Positions 26,286 to 36,219 are shown, counted from the first letter of the stretch. The stretch is 64,000 nucleotides of DNA from Modestobacter roseus (GCF_007994135.1 NZ_VLKF01000001.1:3534001-3598000); one strand, 5' to 3'. Notes: a model not told the origin generated them from the letters alone. Numbers and translations are program-made.

Positions 26286-28817
26286 TCAGACCTCCGTCAG
26301 GTGGTTCGGGGAGACGCCGTCGAAGCCGAAGGCGGGGGAGTCGAAGCCGGTCGTCGGCAGTTCGGCGAGCGGCGCGCTGCTGGTGTAGAAGGCCGGGTCG
26401 GCGGCGAGGATCGCGGCCCGGACGTCGAGCAGCTCGGTGACCCGGTCGCCGATCACCGCGGAGCCCAGCAGGCCGAGGTCGTCGATGTCGCTCTGCACGG
26501 CGGCCTCGCCGTCGACGATGTCGAGGATCTCCTCCACGACGATCGCGACGCTGCGGCCGTGGTCGGCGTAGACGATGACCTCGAGCACCTCACGGTCGGT
26601 CTCGCCGTAGGCACCCAGGTGCCGGTCGAGCCGGACGATCGGCAGGATCGCGCCGCGGTACTGCACGACCTCGCGGGAGCCGACCCGCTCCACGGTCTCG
26701 CTGCGCACCTGCTCGAGACGGGTGACGGTGTCCAGCGGGATGGCCACCCGGCGGCCCCCGCCGATCGCGGCCAGCAGCATCCGGGTCCGCTCGGTGGCCG
26801 AGACGGCCGCGGCGGCCAGGGCGTTGCGGTGCTCCTGCCGGTCGGTGGTCTCGGTGCGCAGGGCACGGCGGGCCAGCGCCTGCACGTCCAGGATCAGCGC
26901 GACGGCGCCGTCACCCAGGACGGTGGCCCCGGAGTACAGCCCGATCTGCTTGAGCTGGCCGCTGACGGCCTTGACCACGATCTCCTCGGTGTTGATGACC
27001 CGGTCGACCACCAGGCCGAACCGACGCCCTTCGGAGCTGAGCACGGCGATCACGACGTGCCCGTCGTGCCGGTCCGAGGGCAGGCCGAGCACGTCGGCCA
27101 GGTGGACCAGGGGGAGCAGCTCGCCGCGGAGGCGGTAGACCGAGGCACCACCGACGTCCTCGACGGCGGCGGCAGCCTTCTCGGCGTCCAGCGCCACCAG
27201 CTCCTGCAGGCTGATCTGCGGGATGGCGTAGCGGTCGCCGGCGCACTCGATGGTCAGCGCGGGGACGATCGCCAGGGTCAGCGGGATGCGCAGGCGCATG
27301 ACGGTGCCACGGCCCGGCGCCGACTCGACCTCGATGGTGCCGCCGATGCCCTCGATGTTGGTCTTCACCACGTCCATGCCGACGCCGCGGCCGGAGACGT
27401 TGGTGACCGCCGCGGCGGTGGAGAAGCCGGGCAGGAAGATGAGCTGCAGCAGGTCCGGCGGACCCATCCGGGTCAGCGCGTCGGCGGTGATCAGCCCCCG
27501 CTCCACGGCCTTGGCGCCGATCTTGGCCGGGTCGATGCCCGCGCCGTCGTCGGCGACCTCGACCACGACCTGGCCGCTCTCGTGCCGCGAGCGCAGGGTC
27601 AGCACGCCCTCGGCGGGCTTCCCGGCGGCGGCCCGGCCGGCCTTGTCCTCGATGCCGTGGTCGACGGAGTTGCGCACCAGGTGGGTCAGCGGGTCCTTGA
27701 CCGCCTCGAGCAGGGTCTTGTCCAGCTCGGTGTCGCGCCCCTCCATCTCCAGGCGGACCGACTTGCCGCACTGCAGGCCCAGGTCGCGGACGACCCGGGG
27801 GAGCTTGCTCCAGATGTGGTCGATCGGCTGCATGCGCGTCTTCATCGCGCTCTCCTGCAGCTCGCTGGCGATCAGGTTGAGCCGCTGCGAGGCGCGCACC
27901 AGGTCCTGGTCGTTCTGCCGGCCGACGTACTGGACGATCTGGTTGCGGGTGAGCACCAGCTCACCGACCAGCAGCATCAGGTTGTCCAGCAGGTCGACGT
28001 CGACCCGGATGGTGCTGTCGGCGACGGCGCGCCGGCCGGACTGGGCCTCGGGCGTGCCCGGCTCCGGAGCCAGGTCACCGGCGGCCTCCGCCGGGACAGC
28101 CGGCGCCACCGGGGTGGGGGGAACGTCCACGGGGACCTCCTGGTGGACCTCGGCCACGGCCGGGAGGTCGATGACCCCCGGTGCCGGGGCGTGGATGGAC
28201 TCGACCTCCGGCGCCGCCGCGGGCGCCGGGACGACGGGGGGTGCAGCGGCCTTTGCCGGGGCCTTGCGCACGGGCGCCTTCTTCGCCGGGGCCTTGGCGG
28301 CCGCCTTGGCCGGGGCCTTGCGCACGGGCGCCTTCTTCGCCGGGGCGGCCGCGACGGGAGCCGGCTCGACCGGCGCAGGAGCGGGCTCCACCGGGGCGGG
28401 CTCCTCGGCGGGAGCTGCCGCGGCGGCCGGGGACTCCTCCAGCGCGGCGCTGAGCAGGGCCACGGTGTCGGCGACGTCGACCGTGCCCTCACCGCCGGAG
28501 GCCTCGATGGCGGCCAGCAGCGCACGGATGGTGTCGGTCATCGACAGCAGGGCGCTGGTCCGCGAGGGGGTCAGGTCCAGGGCGCCGTCGCGCAGCCGGG
28601 ACAGCAGGTTCTCCCCGACGTGCGCGACCTCCTCCAGCCGGTTGAAGGCGAGGAAGCCGCTGGTGCCCTTGATGGTGTGGATCGTGCGGAAGATGCTCGA
28701 CAGGCGCTCACGGGAGCGGGGGTCCTGCTCCAGGGCCACGAGGTCCTGGTCCAGTTGGTCGAGGTTCTCGTGGCTCTCCACGAGGAACTCCTCGACGATG
28801 TCGTCCAGACCGTCCAC
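26286..28817 (-). CDS. cheA: CheA chemotaxis histidine kinase with two CheW-like domains
   Basis: The 843-residue kinase begins with an HPt domain (phosphoacceptor His47 in FRTIHTIKGTSGFL). A long linker (about 130-235) of Lys/Ala/Pro repeats such as KKAPVRKAPAKAA takes the place where CheA proteins often have a CheY-binding P2 domain; I see no P2. Dimerisation helices follow (DLLDNLMLLVGELVLTRNQIV), then the ATPase with N box HLVRNSVDHGIE (about 380-392) and G box SGRGVGMDVVK (about 477). The C-terminus has one CheW-like regulatory domain (about 525-660) and a second, more diverged one (about 680-805). Phosphate passes to the CheY and CheB receivers. The gene is preceded by a sigma28-like promoter and followed directly by cheW. 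Confidence 0.95.
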   Translation of the reverse strand: MDGLDDIVEEFLVESHENLDQLDQDLVALEQDPRSRERLSSIFRTIHTIKGTSGFLAFNRLEEVAHVGENLLSRLRDGALDLTPSRTSALLSMTDTIRALLAAIEASGGEGTVDVADTVALLSAALEESPAAAAAPAEEPAPVEPAPAPVEPAPVAAAPAKKAPVRKAPAKAAAKAPAKKAPVRKAPAKAAAPPVVPAPAAAPEVESIHAPAPGVIDLPAVAEVHQEVPVDVPPTPVAPAVPAEAAGDLAPEPGTPEAQSGRRAVADSTIRVDVDLLDNLMLLVGELVLTRNQIVQYVGRQNDQDLVRASQRLNLIASELQESAMKTRMQPIDHIWSKLPRVVRDLGLQCGKSVRLEMEGRDTELDKTLLEAVKDPLTHLVRNSVDHGIEDKAGRAAAGKPAEGVLTLRSRHESGQVVVEVADDGAGIDPAKIGAKAVERGLITADALTRMGPPDLLQLIFLPGFSTAAAVTNVSGRGVGMDVVKTNIEGIGGTIEVESAPGRGTVMRLRIPLTLAIVPALTIECAGDRYAIPQISLQELVALDAEKAAAAVEDVGGASVYRLRGELLPLVHLADVLGLPSDRHDGHVVIAVLSSEGRRFGLVVDRVINTEEIVVKAVSGQLKQIGLYSGATVLGDGAVALILDVQALARRALRTETTDRQEHRNALAAAAVSATERTRMLLAAIGGGRRVAIPLDTVTRLEQVRSETVERVGSREVVQYRGAILPIVRLDRHLGAYGETDREVLEVIVYADHGRSVAIVVEEILDIVDGEAAVQSDIDDLGLLGSAVIGDRVTELLDVRAAILAADPAFYTSSAPLAELPTTGFDSPAFGFDGVSPNHLTEV

Positions 28818-28871
28818 GCGCGCCTCTTCCCTCTGGGTGCCGCGGCGGGCCTTCCCCGCGCAGCGTCGGTT

Positions 28872-28898
28872 TCATCGGCACACCGCCGATCTCCTTGA
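28872..28898 (-). promoter_or_regulatory. sigma28/WhiG-like promoter of cheA-cheW
   Basis: Minus strand: TCAAG, 14 bases, GCCGATGA. Both words and the spacing match the element upstream of cheB exactly, while the spacer sequences differ. The -10 ends 54 bases before the cheA start codon. Confidence 0.7.
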
Positions 28899-28957
28899 GG
28901 GGAACCCAGGCGTTGTGCACGATTTTCTGCTCCGGACGTCACCGATCGGGTGAGGCC

Positions 28958-28981
28958 GCACGCCGGCGTTGCCCGGCGTGC
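28958..28981 (-). terminator. hairpin, probable terminator after otsB
   Basis: GCACGCCGG (28958-28966) pairs perfectly with CCGGCGTGC (28973-28981) around six bases. It lies about 70 bases beyond the otsB stop and upstream of the cheA promoter, where it would insulate the two units. Confidence 0.5.
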
Positions 28982-29052
28982 TCTCAGCCATCGGCAGGGA
29001 CGGCGCGCACCCTGACCACCGGCGGGGGGGTGGCAGGGAGGGGAGGGAGGGT

Positions 29053-29799
29053 TCAGCCGCCGAGCGCGTCGGCGAGCCGGGCGAGCACGGCACGCGCCCC
29101 GGCCAGGTCGGGCACCCGGTGGGCGGCCGCGGTCTCGCCGTCGCCGACCTTGACGGTCACCCCGTCGGCGCCGAGAGCGCGGAAGCCGTCCTCGTCGGTG
29201 ACGTCGTCCCCGAGGTAGAGCGCACCCGCCGCTCCGAGCTCGTCGCGCAGCCGCAGCAGCGCCGAGCCCTTGTCGGCGTCGGTGACGGCGATCTCCAGCA
29301 CGTCCTTGCCCGGCTTGGGCGTGTGGTGCGGACCCGCCGCCGCGGCGGCGCGCTCCAGCAGCGCCGGGCGGGCGGCCGGCTCGGGCACGGTGCGCACGTG
29401 CACCGCCACGGCGGCCGGCTTGACCTCCAGCCGGGCGCCGGGGACGGCGTCCACCAGCGGCGACAGCGTCGCGACCAGCTCGTCCCGGGCGGCGCGCAGC
29501 TCGCCGGCGAGGGGGCCGTCGAACTCCGCGCCGTGGCTGCCGATCCAGCGGAACGGCCCGGTGAGCCCGCTGGTGCGCTGCAGGTCCTCGACCCCGCGCC
29601 CGCTGACCAGCGCAACGGTCACGCCGTCGACGGCGCCCAGCCGGGTCAGCAGCTCGGCCACCCCCGGCTCGGGGACGGCGGCGGCGGGGTCGTCACGCAG
29701 CCCGGCCAGCACGCCGTCGTAGTCGCTGGCCAGCAGCAGCGGACGCCGCGCGGCCAGCCCGTCGAGCGCGTCGGTCAGCGCCGGGTCGAGCCCGGTCAC
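29053..29799 (-). CDS. otsB: trehalose-6-phosphate phosphatase
   Basis: The 248-residue HAD-superfamily enzyme hydrolyses trehalose 6-phosphate to trehalose, the second step of the OtsAB pathway. HAD motif I is LASDYDGVL with nucleophile Asp26 and general acid Asp28. VALVSGRG and SHGAEF form the cap/motif II region, and [11 protein letters not shown] is motif IV with the metal ligands. Its GTG start (29797-29799) overlaps the otsA TGA by four bases. Trehalose made here is a compatible solute and desiccation protectant. Confidence 0.93.
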   Translation of the reverse strand: MTGLDPALTDALDGLAARRPLLLASDYDGVLAGLRDDPAAAVPEPGVAELLTRLGAVDGVTVALVSGRGVEDLQRTSGLTGPFRWIGSHGAEFDGPLAGELRAARDELVATLSPLVDAVPGARLEVKPAAVAVHVRTVPEPAARPALLERAAAAAGPHHTPKPGKDVLEIAVTDADKGSALLRLRDELGAAGALYLGDDVTDEDGFRALGADGVTVKVGDGETAAAHRVPDLAGARAVLARLADALGG

Positions 29800-31187
29800 G
29801 CCTGGGCCTCCAGCGAGTCGAAGAACGAGTTCGCCCAGTGGTCGAGGTCGTGCTTGGTCACGTGCCGGCGCATCGCCCGCATCCGCTTGGTGGCCTCGGC
29901 CGGCTCCATCCGGAGCGCCCGCACCAGCTGGTTCTTCACCCCGGCGATGTCGTGCGGGTTCACCAGCAGCGCCTGCTTGAGCTCTGCGGCAGCGCCGGCG
30001 AACTCGCTGAGCACGAGCACCCCGCCCAGGTCGCCCCGGGCGGCCACGTACTCCTTGGCCACCAGGTTCATCCCGTCGCGGTAGGGGGTGACCAGCATGA
30101 CGTCGGCCGCGCGGTACATCGCGGCGAGCTCCTCGCGGGGCATCGACTGGTTGAAGTACTGCACCGCCGGCCCGGCGATCGATCCGTACAGGCCGTTGAT
30201 GTGGCCGACCTGCTGCTCGATCGTCTCCCGCATCGTCACGTAGTGCTCGACCCGCTCGCGGCTGGGCGTGGCCACCTGCACGAACACCGTGGAGGGCGCC
30301 TCGATGACGCCGTCCTCCAGCAGCTCCTCGAACGCCTCCAGGCGCACGCCGATGCCCTTGGTGTAGTCGAGCCGGTCGACCCCGAGCACGATCTTCTCCG
30401 GCTGGCCCAGCTCCTCGCGGATCTCCGCGGCCCGGGCGAGCACCTCCGGGCTGCGGGCGAGCTCGTCGAAGACGGAGACGTCGATGGAGATCGGGAACGA
30501 CTTGGCCACCACGGTGCGGCCCTCGTAGCTGACCGTGTTGCCCTTCGTCGGCAGGTCGTGCAGCCGCTTGGCCAGGTTGACGAAGTTGGTCGCCGCGGCC
30601 GGCTGCTGGAAGCCGATGAGGTCGGCGCCGAGCAGGCCCTCGATGATCGCCGACCGCCAGGGGAGCTGGGTGAACAGCTCGTACGGCGGGAAGGGGATGT
30701 GCAGGAAGAAGCCGATGGTCAGGTCAGGACGTCGCTGGCGGAGCATCGCCGGCACCAGCTGCAGCTGGTAGTCGTGCACCCAGACGATCGCGCCCTCGCC
30801 GGCCACCTCGGCGGCGCGGTCGGCGAAGCGCTTGTTGACCTGGACGTAGGTGTCCCACCAGTGCCGGTGGTACTCCGGCTTCTCCACCACGTCGTGGTAG
30901 AGCGGCCAGAGGGAGGCGTTGGAGAAGCCCTCGTAGTACCGGTCGACCTCCTCCTCCGACAGCGACACCGGCACCAGGTGCATGCCGCCGGACTCGAAGG
31001 GCTCGGGGGCGTCGCCGGCCGCGCCGGACCAGCCGACCCAGGCGCCGCCGCGGCCGGCGACGAAGGGCTCCAGGGCGGTGACCAGACCGCCCGGACTGCG
31101 CTGGTAGCGGGTCGAGCCGTCGGGGTCGGTGACCTGGTCGACCGGGAGCCGGTTGGCGACCACCACCACCGGGCTGTCGGCGCTCAC
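29796..31187 (-). CDS. otsA: trehalose-6-phosphate synthase
   Basis: The 463-residue GT20 glycosyltransferase joins a nucleotide-activated glucose to glucose 6-phosphate. [12 protein letters not shown] marks the N-terminus, [14 protein letters not shown] is the acceptor region, [12 protein letters not shown] and the C-terminal [12 protein letters not shown][12 protein letters not shown] bind the nucleotide sugar. Length and motifs are normal. The GTG at 31185-31187 follows GGAGG at proper spacing. otsB overlaps the stop by four bases, so the two enzymes should be made together. Confidence 0.95.
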   Translation of the reverse strand: MSADSPVVVVANRLPVDQVTDPDGSTRYQRSPGGLVTALEPFVAGRGGAWVGWSGAAGDAPEPFESGGMHLVPVSLSEEEVDRYYEGFSNASLWPLYHDVVEKPEYHRHWWDTYVQVNKRFADRAAEVAGEGAIVWVHDYQLQLVPAMLRQRRPDLTIGFFLHIPFPPYELFTQLPWRSAIIEGLLGADLIGFQQPAAATNFVNLAKRLHDLPTKGNTVSYEGRTVVAKSFPISIDVSVFDELARSPEVLARAAEIREELGQPEKIVLGVDRLDYTKGIGVRLEAFEELLEDGVIEAPSTVFVQVATPSRERVEHYVTMRETIEQQVGHINGLYGSIAGPAVQYFNQSMPREELAAMYRAADVMLVTPYRDGMNLVAKEYVAARGDLGGVLVLSEFAGAAAELKQALLVNPHDIAGVKNQLVRALRMEPAEATKRMRAMRRHVTKHDLDHWANSFFDSLEAQA

Positions 31188-31268
31188 TGACGTCCTCCGC
31201 GCTGCGTTGTTCCACTCATCCTGTGCCGACCCTAGGCGACGGACACCCCCGGGCGCGCGCCCGGCGAC

Positions 31269-31622
31269 CTAGCGGACCAGCAGGAACCCGGCCGCGGCGG
31301 CGCCCAGCCCGAGCACCAGCGAGCCGGTGAGGTACGCCAGCGCGCGGGCCACCGCCCCCTCCTCGACCAGCCGGACGACGTCGTTGGCGTAGGTCGAGAA
31401 GGTGGTGAGCGTGCCGCAGAAGCCGGTGCCGACCAGCGCCAGGACGGCGGGGGAGACCCCGCGCAGGCCGAGCAGCACGCCGAGCAGCGCGCTGCCGACG
31501 ACGTTCACCGTCAGCGTGCCCGCGACGCTGCCCCGGCCGCGGCGGGCGACGGCGACCCGCTCGACCAGCAGCCGCAGCGGCGCCCCGGCCAGCGCGCCGA
31601 GCACCACCCACAGCGCCGTCAC
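31269..31622 (-). CDS. crcB: CrcB/Fluc fluoride ion channel, second subunit gene
   Basis: The 117-residue protein has four hydrophobic helices with the CrcB landmarks: GALAGAPLRLLVER, TLTVNVVGSALLGVLLG, and GTGFCGTLTTFSTYAND with the TTFSTY pore motif. Fluc channels export fluoride as dual-topology dimers. Paired genes usually encode two halves of a heterodimer. The GTG start (31620-31622) overlaps the stop of the upstream crcB copy by four bases. No fluoride riboswitch was recognised upstream of the pair. Confidence 0.9.
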   Translation of the reverse strand: MTALWVVLGALAGAPLRLLVERVAVARRGRGSVAGTLTVNVVGSALLGVLLGLRGVSPAVLALVGTGFCGTLTTFSTYANDVVRLVEEGAVARALAYLTGSLVLGLGAAAAGFLLVR

Positions 31623-31995
31623 GGGCGCGCGCCCCGGGCGAGCCGGACCCCGGCGACCGCCGCCAGCAGGCCACCGAGCACCGAGGCGGCGACGTACCCG
31701 GCCGCCGTCGCGGCGGCACCGGCGTCGACCAGCCGCACCGTCTCGACGGCGAAGGTCGAGAAGGTGGTGAACCCGCCGAGCACCCCGGTGCCCAGGAACG
31801 GGCGCAACCAGCGCGAGTCGGGGTGCCGGGGGAACAGCACCGCCAGCAGCAGACCGAGCAGCAGGCAGCCGGCCAGGTTGACCAGCAGCGTCGCCCACGG
31901 CCAGCCGGCGGCGGGGGTGGGGAGCGCCTCGGCCAGGGCCCAGCGGGCGAGCGCCCCCAGGGCGCCCCGAGCGCGGCGGAGACGTACCCGACCAC
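31619..31995 (-). pseudogene. crcB: CrcB/Fluc fluoride channel, first subunit gene, frameshifted near the N-terminus
   Basis: The GTG at 31993-31995, six bases after a GGGAGGGG site, opens [10 protein letters not shown]. After that the family sequence continues one frame away as [38 protein letters not shown] and GTGVLGGFTTFSTFAVETVRLV. One missing base in the C4 run at 31965-31968 (G-run on the coding strand) explains the change; restoring it gives [15 protein letters not shown], the usual CrcB N-terminus, and 125 residues. A GTG at 32000-32002 in the downstream frame is possible, but it starts directly on the ribosome site and would give an arginine-rich, non-family leader. Probably a sequencing undercall. 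Confidence 0.75.
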
Positions 31996-32070
31996 CCCGC
32001 ACCCCTCCCGACCGGCGACCCCGCCGGGAGCTTGCCACCCGGCGGGGCGCCGATCGGTCAGGGCGCGGTG

Positions 32071-33099
32071 TCACGCCGTGGGCTCGGGCTCCCGGCGCCT
32101 GCGCCAGACCGGCTCCAGGCTCGCGATCTCCTCGGGCGTGGCGACCCGGAACGGGGGAGTGGCCGGTGCCGGCGCGGCCCGGCGCCCCTGGCCGCGGGTG
32201 GCCCGCAGGCTCAGCCCGACGGAGACGGCGAGGATCGTGGCGATCACCGCCAGCGAGAGCGTGGTCGGCACGTAGAGCAGGTCGACCTTCAGCGTCATCT
32301 TGACCCCGACCCAGATCAGCACCAGCGCCAGGCCGGTCTTGAGGTACACGAAGCGGTGGATCAGGTCGGCCAGCAGGAAGTACATGGCGCGCAGCCCGAG
32401 CAGGGCGAAGGCGTTGGCGGTGAAGACCAGGAACGGCTCGTCGGTGACCGCGAAGATCGCCGGGATCGAGTCGACCGCGAACACGACGTCACTGGCCTCG
32501 ACCAGCACGAGCACCGCGAGCAGCGGGGTGGCCAGCAGCACCCCGTTGCGGCGGACCAGCAGCCGCTGACCGTGGAAGGCGTCGGTCATCGGCACGTGCC
32601 GCCGGAAGGCCCGCAGCAGGCGGGACCGGGACGGGTCGACGTGCGCGTCCCGCTGGCGCAGCATCCGCCAGCCGGTCCACAGCAGCAGCGCCGCGAACAG
32701 GTAGAGCACCCAGCCGAAGGTGGCGATCAGGAACGCCCCGGCCGCGATGAACGCGCCGCGGAGCACGAGGGCCCCGACCACGCCGAGGAACAGCACCCGG
32801 TGCTGCAGCTCCCGGGGCACCGCGAAGAAGCTGAAGACCACCGCCCAGACGAAGACGTTGTCCACGGCGAGGGACTTCTCGATCAGGTAGCCGGCGAAGT
32901 ACTGCTGGCCCAGGTCGGCGCCGTACGCCGACCAGATCCAGGCACCGAAGGCGACGCCGATCGCGACCCAGGCCGCCGACCAGCCCAGCGCCTCCCGGAC
33001 GCCGATCACGTGCGCTCGCCGGTGCGCGACCAGGTCGAGTGCGAGCATCGCGCCGATCCCGGCCAGCACGGCGAACCACAGCCACAGGGGTACGTCCAC
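32071..33099 (-). CDS. TerC-family integral membrane protein (probable Mn2+ exporter, Alx-like)
   Basis: The 342-residue protein has about nine membrane helices and TerC landmarks: [22 protein letters not shown] and [50 protein letters not shown]. The acidic membrane motifs DN-x-F and EASD-x-x-FA-x-DS are those linked to metal export in Alx/TerC/MntP-like proteins. A GTG at 33097-33099 follows GGAGG by five bases; a TTG eight codons upstream is less likely. The leader carries a yybP-ykoY manganese riboswitch, which supports a role in manganese homeostasis. The C-terminal 40 residues are basic and cytoplasmic. Confidence 0.9.
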   Translation of the reverse strand: MDVPLWLWFAVLAGIGAMLALDLVAHRRAHVIGVREALGWSAAWVAIGVAFGAWIWSAYGADLGQQYFAGYLIEKSLAVDNVFVWAVVFSFFAVPRELQHRVLFLGVVGALVLRGAFIAAGAFLIATFGWVLYLFAALLLWTGWRMLRQRDAHVDPSRSRLLRAFRRHVPMTDAFHGQRLLVRRNGVLLATPLLAVLVLVEASDVVFAVDSIPAIFAVTDEPFLVFTANAFALLGLRAMYFLLADLIHRFVYLKTGLALVLIWVGVKMTLKVDLLYVPTTLSLAVIATILAVSVGLSLRATRGQGRRAAPAPATPPFRVATPEEIASLEPVWRRRREPEPTA

Positions 33100-33121
33100 G
33101 GGTCCTCCAGTCGGTTCTCCC

Positions 33122-33232
33122 AACTGGAGGTCTCGCCCGGCCCCGCGCTCGGGGCCGCCCCGCCGGGCCGCCGCAGCGGCGAGCCGCGGGGCCGGGATGA
33201 CGACGGGGCGTCGGGGGGCTACTCCCCTCCAC
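33122..33232 (-). promoter_or_regulatory. yybP-ykoY manganese-sensing riboswitch
   Basis: In the transcript, the 5' part has GGAGGGGAGTAGC (plus strand 33218-33230) and the 3' part has GCGAGACCTCCA (33125-33136), the two most conserved blocks of the yybP-ykoY aptamer. UGGAGG near the 5' end can pair with CCUCCA at the 3' end as helix P1. GC-rich arms between (about 33140-33215) can form the intervening helices. The element ends about 23 bases before the start codon of a TerC-family gene, the classic target. Binding Mn2+ would switch expression on. Confidence 0.85.
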
Positions 33233-33300
33233 CTACGCCGACCAGTGAAGCAGACTTCGCCTTTCGTCGCCAGCTCCGTCCATCCCGCCGGCCCGCCGGG

Positions 33301-35061
33301 TCAGCGCCGCCGGGTCTCCGGGAACAGCAGGTCGACGAAGCGGGCGGCGGTGGGCTGCGGCTCGTGGTTGGCCAGCCCGGGACGCTCGTTGGCCTCGATG
33401 AACACCGCGTCCGGACCGGCGACGTCGGGCACCAGGAAGTCGATGCCGGTCACCGGGATGCCGATCGCCCGGCTGGCCCGCACGGCCGCGGCGCCGATCT
33501 CCGGGTGCAGCCGGTCGGTGACGTCCTCGATCGTGCCGCCGGTGTGCAGGTTCGCCGTGCGCCGCACCCGCAGCCGCTGCCCGGCGGGCAGCACGTCGCC
33601 CATCCGGTGCCCGGCGTCGGCGACCACCTCCGCGGTGGCGTCGTCCAGCGGGATGCTCGACTCCCCACCGGTGGCCCGCTCCCGTCGCCGGCTGGTCTCC
33701 TGCACCAGCGCGGCGACGTCCTGCCGGCCGTCGCCGACCACCTCCGCGGGGCGGCGCAGCGCCGCGGCCACCACCTCGTGGTCGATGACCACCACCCGCA
33801 GGTCGTCGCCGGCCACCAGCTCCTCGATCAGCACGTCGGGGCAGAACTGACCGGCCAGCTCGACGGCGCGCGCCAGCCCGTCGTCGTCCCGCACGCCGAC
33901 GGTGATGCCCTTGCCCTGCTCGCCGCGGGCGGGCTTGACCACCAGCTGGCCGCAGGCGGCGAGCAGGTCGCGGGCGGCGGCCAGGTCACCGCCGTCGACC
34001 ACGACGGCGCGCGGCACCCGGACCCCCGCCCGCTCGACGATCCGCCGGGTCACCCGCTTGTCGTCGCACCGGCTCATCGCGACCGCGCTGGTGAACTCCG
34101 ACAGCGACTCCCGGGTGAGCACCGACCGGCCGCCGAGGGACAGCCGGATCTCGCCCCACTCCGGGTCGGTGACCTGCACGCGGATGCCGCGGCGCAGCGC
34201 CTCGTCGGCGATGATCCGGGCGTAGGGGTTGAGCTCGGCCAGCCCCGCCGGGGGAGGGGAGAACAGCGGCGTGTTGATCGGGTTCTTCCGCTTCACGCAG
34301 ACCGCGGAGACCCGGGAGAAGCCGAGCTTGCGGTACAGCGCGATCGCCCCGGCGTTGTCGTGCATGACCGACAGGTCCAGGTAGGCGCGGCCCCGCCCGA
34401 TGTAGCGCTCGGCCAGCACCCGCACCAGGGCCTCCCCGGTGCCGGGCGGTGCGTCCTGCGGGTCGACGGCCAGGCACCACAGGCTGGTGCCGCCGTCGGG
34501 GTCGTCGAAGCCGAGCCCGTGGTCGACACCGGTGACGGTGCCGATCACGGCGCCGGTGCGGCGGTCCTCGGCGACCAGGTAGGTGAACGTGCGGGTGCGG
34601 TGGTTGCGCCACATGGTGGCGGCGTCGCCGACCACCATGCCGGCCTTGGCGTACAGGTCGTTGATCCGGCCCATCTCCGCGGCGGAGGTCACCGTGCGCA
34701 CGAAGACGCCCCGGATCACCTCCTCGCGCGGCCGGTACCGGTGCAGCGGGAGCCGGTAGACGTAGGACGGGTCGATGAACAGCTCGTCCGGGGCCAGCCC
34801 CACCAGCACCTGCGGGTCACGGGGGTAGATGCAGATGTCCCGGCGACCGGTCTCCTCCGCGCGCAGGGCGGCCAGGACGCCGGAGAGGTCGGCGAACGTC
34901 TGGCCGAAGACCAGCCGCCCCCAGCCCATGTCCAGGACGACGTCGGTCTCCATCCCGGCGAGGTCGTGGGCGTCGGGTTGCTGCCAGGAGCGGCTGGTGA
35001 GCGGCGCGCGGTAGCCGCGTCGCGTGCGGTGGCCGGCCAGTCGTCGCGGGGCACTGGTCAC
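33301..35061 (-). CDS. ngg: N-acetylglutaminylglutamine synthetase (GNAT plus ATP-grasp)
   Basis: The 586-residue protein joins a GNAT acetyltransferase domain (about 115-260: [27 protein letters not shown]) to an ATP-grasp ligase (about 330-586: [80 protein letters not shown]), like cyanophycin synthetase. This architecture is that of NAGGN synthetase, which makes an osmoprotectant dipeptide in rhizobia and pseudomonads. The usual partner, the AsnO-like amidotransferase, is not beside it. The GTG at 35059-35061 was chosen as the nearest start that includes [18 protein letters not shown]; the ribosome site is weak. A parS-like palindrome lies 34 bases upstream. Confidence 0.82.
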   Translation of the reverse strand: MTSAPRRLAGHRTRRGYRAPLTSRSWQQPDAHDLAGMETDVVLDMGWGRLVFGQTFADLSGVLAALRAEETGRRDICIYPRDPQVLVGLAPDELFIDPSYVYRLPLHRYRPREEVIRGVFVRTVTSAAEMGRINDLYAKAGMVVGDAATMWRNHRTRTFTYLVAEDRRTGAVIGTVTGVDHGLGFDDPDGGTSLWCLAVDPQDAPPGTGEALVRVLAERYIGRGRAYLDLSVMHDNAGAIALYRKLGFSRVSAVCVKRKNPINTPLFSPPPAGLAELNPYARIIADEALRRGIRVQVTDPEWGEIRLSLGGRSVLTRESLSEFTSAVAMSRCDDKRVTRRIVERAGVRVPRAVVVDGGDLAAARDLLAACGQLVVKPARGEQGKGITVGVRDDDGLARAVELAGQFCPDVLIEELVAGDDLRVVVIDHEVVAAALRRPAEVVGDGRQDVAALVQETSRRRERATGGESSIPLDDATAEVVADAGHRMGDVLPAGQRLRVRRTANLHTGGTIEDVTDRLHPEIGAAAVRASRAIGIPVTGIDFLVPDVAGPDAVFIEANERPGLANHEPQPTAARFVDLLFPETRRR

Positions 35062-35094
35062 CGGTCCACCGTAGGGGACCCGCGTGTCGGGGGC

Positions 35095-35108
35095 GTTCCA
35101 CGTGGAAC
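35095..35108. other. parS-like palindrome GTTCCACGTGGAAC, copy 1
   Basis: A perfect 14-base palindrome in the divergent region between ngg and the aldo/keto reductase. It differs from the ParB parS core GTTTCACGTGAAAC at two symmetrical positions. Identical copies are at 41001-41014 and 63767-63780. Confidence 0.5.
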
Positions 35109-35226
35109 CGGACGGGACGGAGTCAGGCGAGAGCAACCGGCCGACGAGCGGCGCCGACCAGCGGCCAGGGCGTTGCGCGCACCCAGGACCGGATTGGGCG
35201 CGGAACCGGGTGGGCACCCCCGGCGC

Positions 35227-36219
35227 ATGCAGATCCGACAGCTCCGTGACCTGACCGTCTCCGCCCAGGGCCTGGGCTGCATGGGGATGAGCGAGTTCTA
35301 CGGCACCGGTGACCAGGCCGAGGCCGAGCGGACGATCCAGCGGGCGCTCGACCTGGGCGTCACCTTCCTGGACACCGCGGACATGTACGGGCCGTTCACC
35401 AACGAGCAGCTGGTGGGCCGGGCCATCGCCGGCCGGCGGGCCGAGGTGGTGCTGGCCACCAAGTTCGGCAACGAGCGGCTGCCCGACGGCACCCGGCTGG
35501 GCATCAACGGCCGGCCCGAGTACGTGCACGCCGCCTGCGACGCCTCCCTCCAGCGGCTCGGGGTCGAGGAGATCGACCTCTACTACCAGCACCGGGTCGA
35601 CCCCACGGTGCCGATCGAGGACACCTGGGGCGCGCTGAAGGAGCTGGTGGACGCCGGGAAGGTCCGGCACGCCGGCATCTCCGAGGCGGCCCCGGAGACG
35701 ATCCGCCGGGCCAACGCCGTGCAGCCGGTCACCGCGCTGCAGACCGAGTACTCGCTGTGGACCCGCGACCCCGAGGACAACGACGTGCTGGCCACCTGCG
35801 CCGAGCTCGGCATCGGGTTCGTCGCCTACTCGCCGATCGGCCGCGGGTTCCTCTCCGGGCAGATCCGCAGCATCGAGGACCTGGCCGCCGACGACTTCCG
35901 CCGGCACCACCCGCGGTTCCAGGGCGAGGCGTTCGAGCAGAACCTGCGGCTGGTCGACCGGGTCCGCGAGGTCGCGGAGGAGAAGGGCGTGACGGCCTCC
36001 CAGCTGGCGCTCGCGTGGGTGATGGCGCAGTCCGGCCGCGACGGCAACCCCGCGATCGTGCCGATCCCCGGCACCAAGCGGGTGTCCTACCTGAAGGAGA
36101 ACGCCGCGGCCGCGGAGCTCACCCTCGGCGAGGAGGACCTGCGCCGCCTCGACGAGGCGGCGCCCGCCGGCGCCACCGCGGGTGACCGATACCCGGACAT
36201 GTCCAGCATCCACCGCTGA
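35227..36219 (+). CDS. aldo/keto reductase
   Basis: The 330-residue NADPH-dependent oxidoreductase is a TIM barrel with the catalytic tetrad Asp49, Tyr54, Lys79 and His122 ([26 protein letters not shown]). The C-terminal [19 protein letters not shown] binds the cofactor phosphate. The start [10 protein letters not shown] and these features match the AKR13-like group common in actinobacteria, which reduces assorted aldehydes. The ATG at 35227 gives [18 protein letters not shown]. It stands alone, divergent from ngg. The substrate is not predictable. Confidence 0.92.
   Translation: MQIRQLRDLTVSAQGLGCMGMSEFYGTGDQAEAERTIQRALDLGVTFLDTADMYGPFTNEQLVGRAIAGRRAEVVLATKFGNERLPDGTRLGINGRPEYVHAACDASLQRLGVEEIDLYYQHRVDPTVPIEDTWGALKELVDAGKVRHAGISEAAPETIRRANAVQPVTALQTEYSLWTRDPEDNDVLATCAELGIGFVAYSPIGRGFLSGQIRSIEDLAADDFRRHHPRFQGEAFEQNLRLVDRVREVAEEKGVTASQLALAWVMAQSGRDGNPAIVPIPGTKRVSYLKENAAAAELTLGEEDLRRLDEAAPAGATAGDRYPDMSSIHR

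Noticed and set aside
28180-28370. Tandem repeats in cheA as a mobile or CRISPR-like array
   Set aside because: The repeats are in-frame Lys/Ala/Pro codons of a protein linker, with no spacers or repeat-length regularity of CRISPR.
31996-32070. Fluoride riboswitch upstream of the crcB pair
   Set aside because: The gap to the TerC gene is about 75 bases and shows no crcB-motif core.
32032-36219. A plus-strand open frame of about 1395 codons ending in the aldo/keto reductase
   Set aside because: Only the last 330 codons (from 35227) are the real reductase; the rest is antisense to TerC and ngg and has no protein features.
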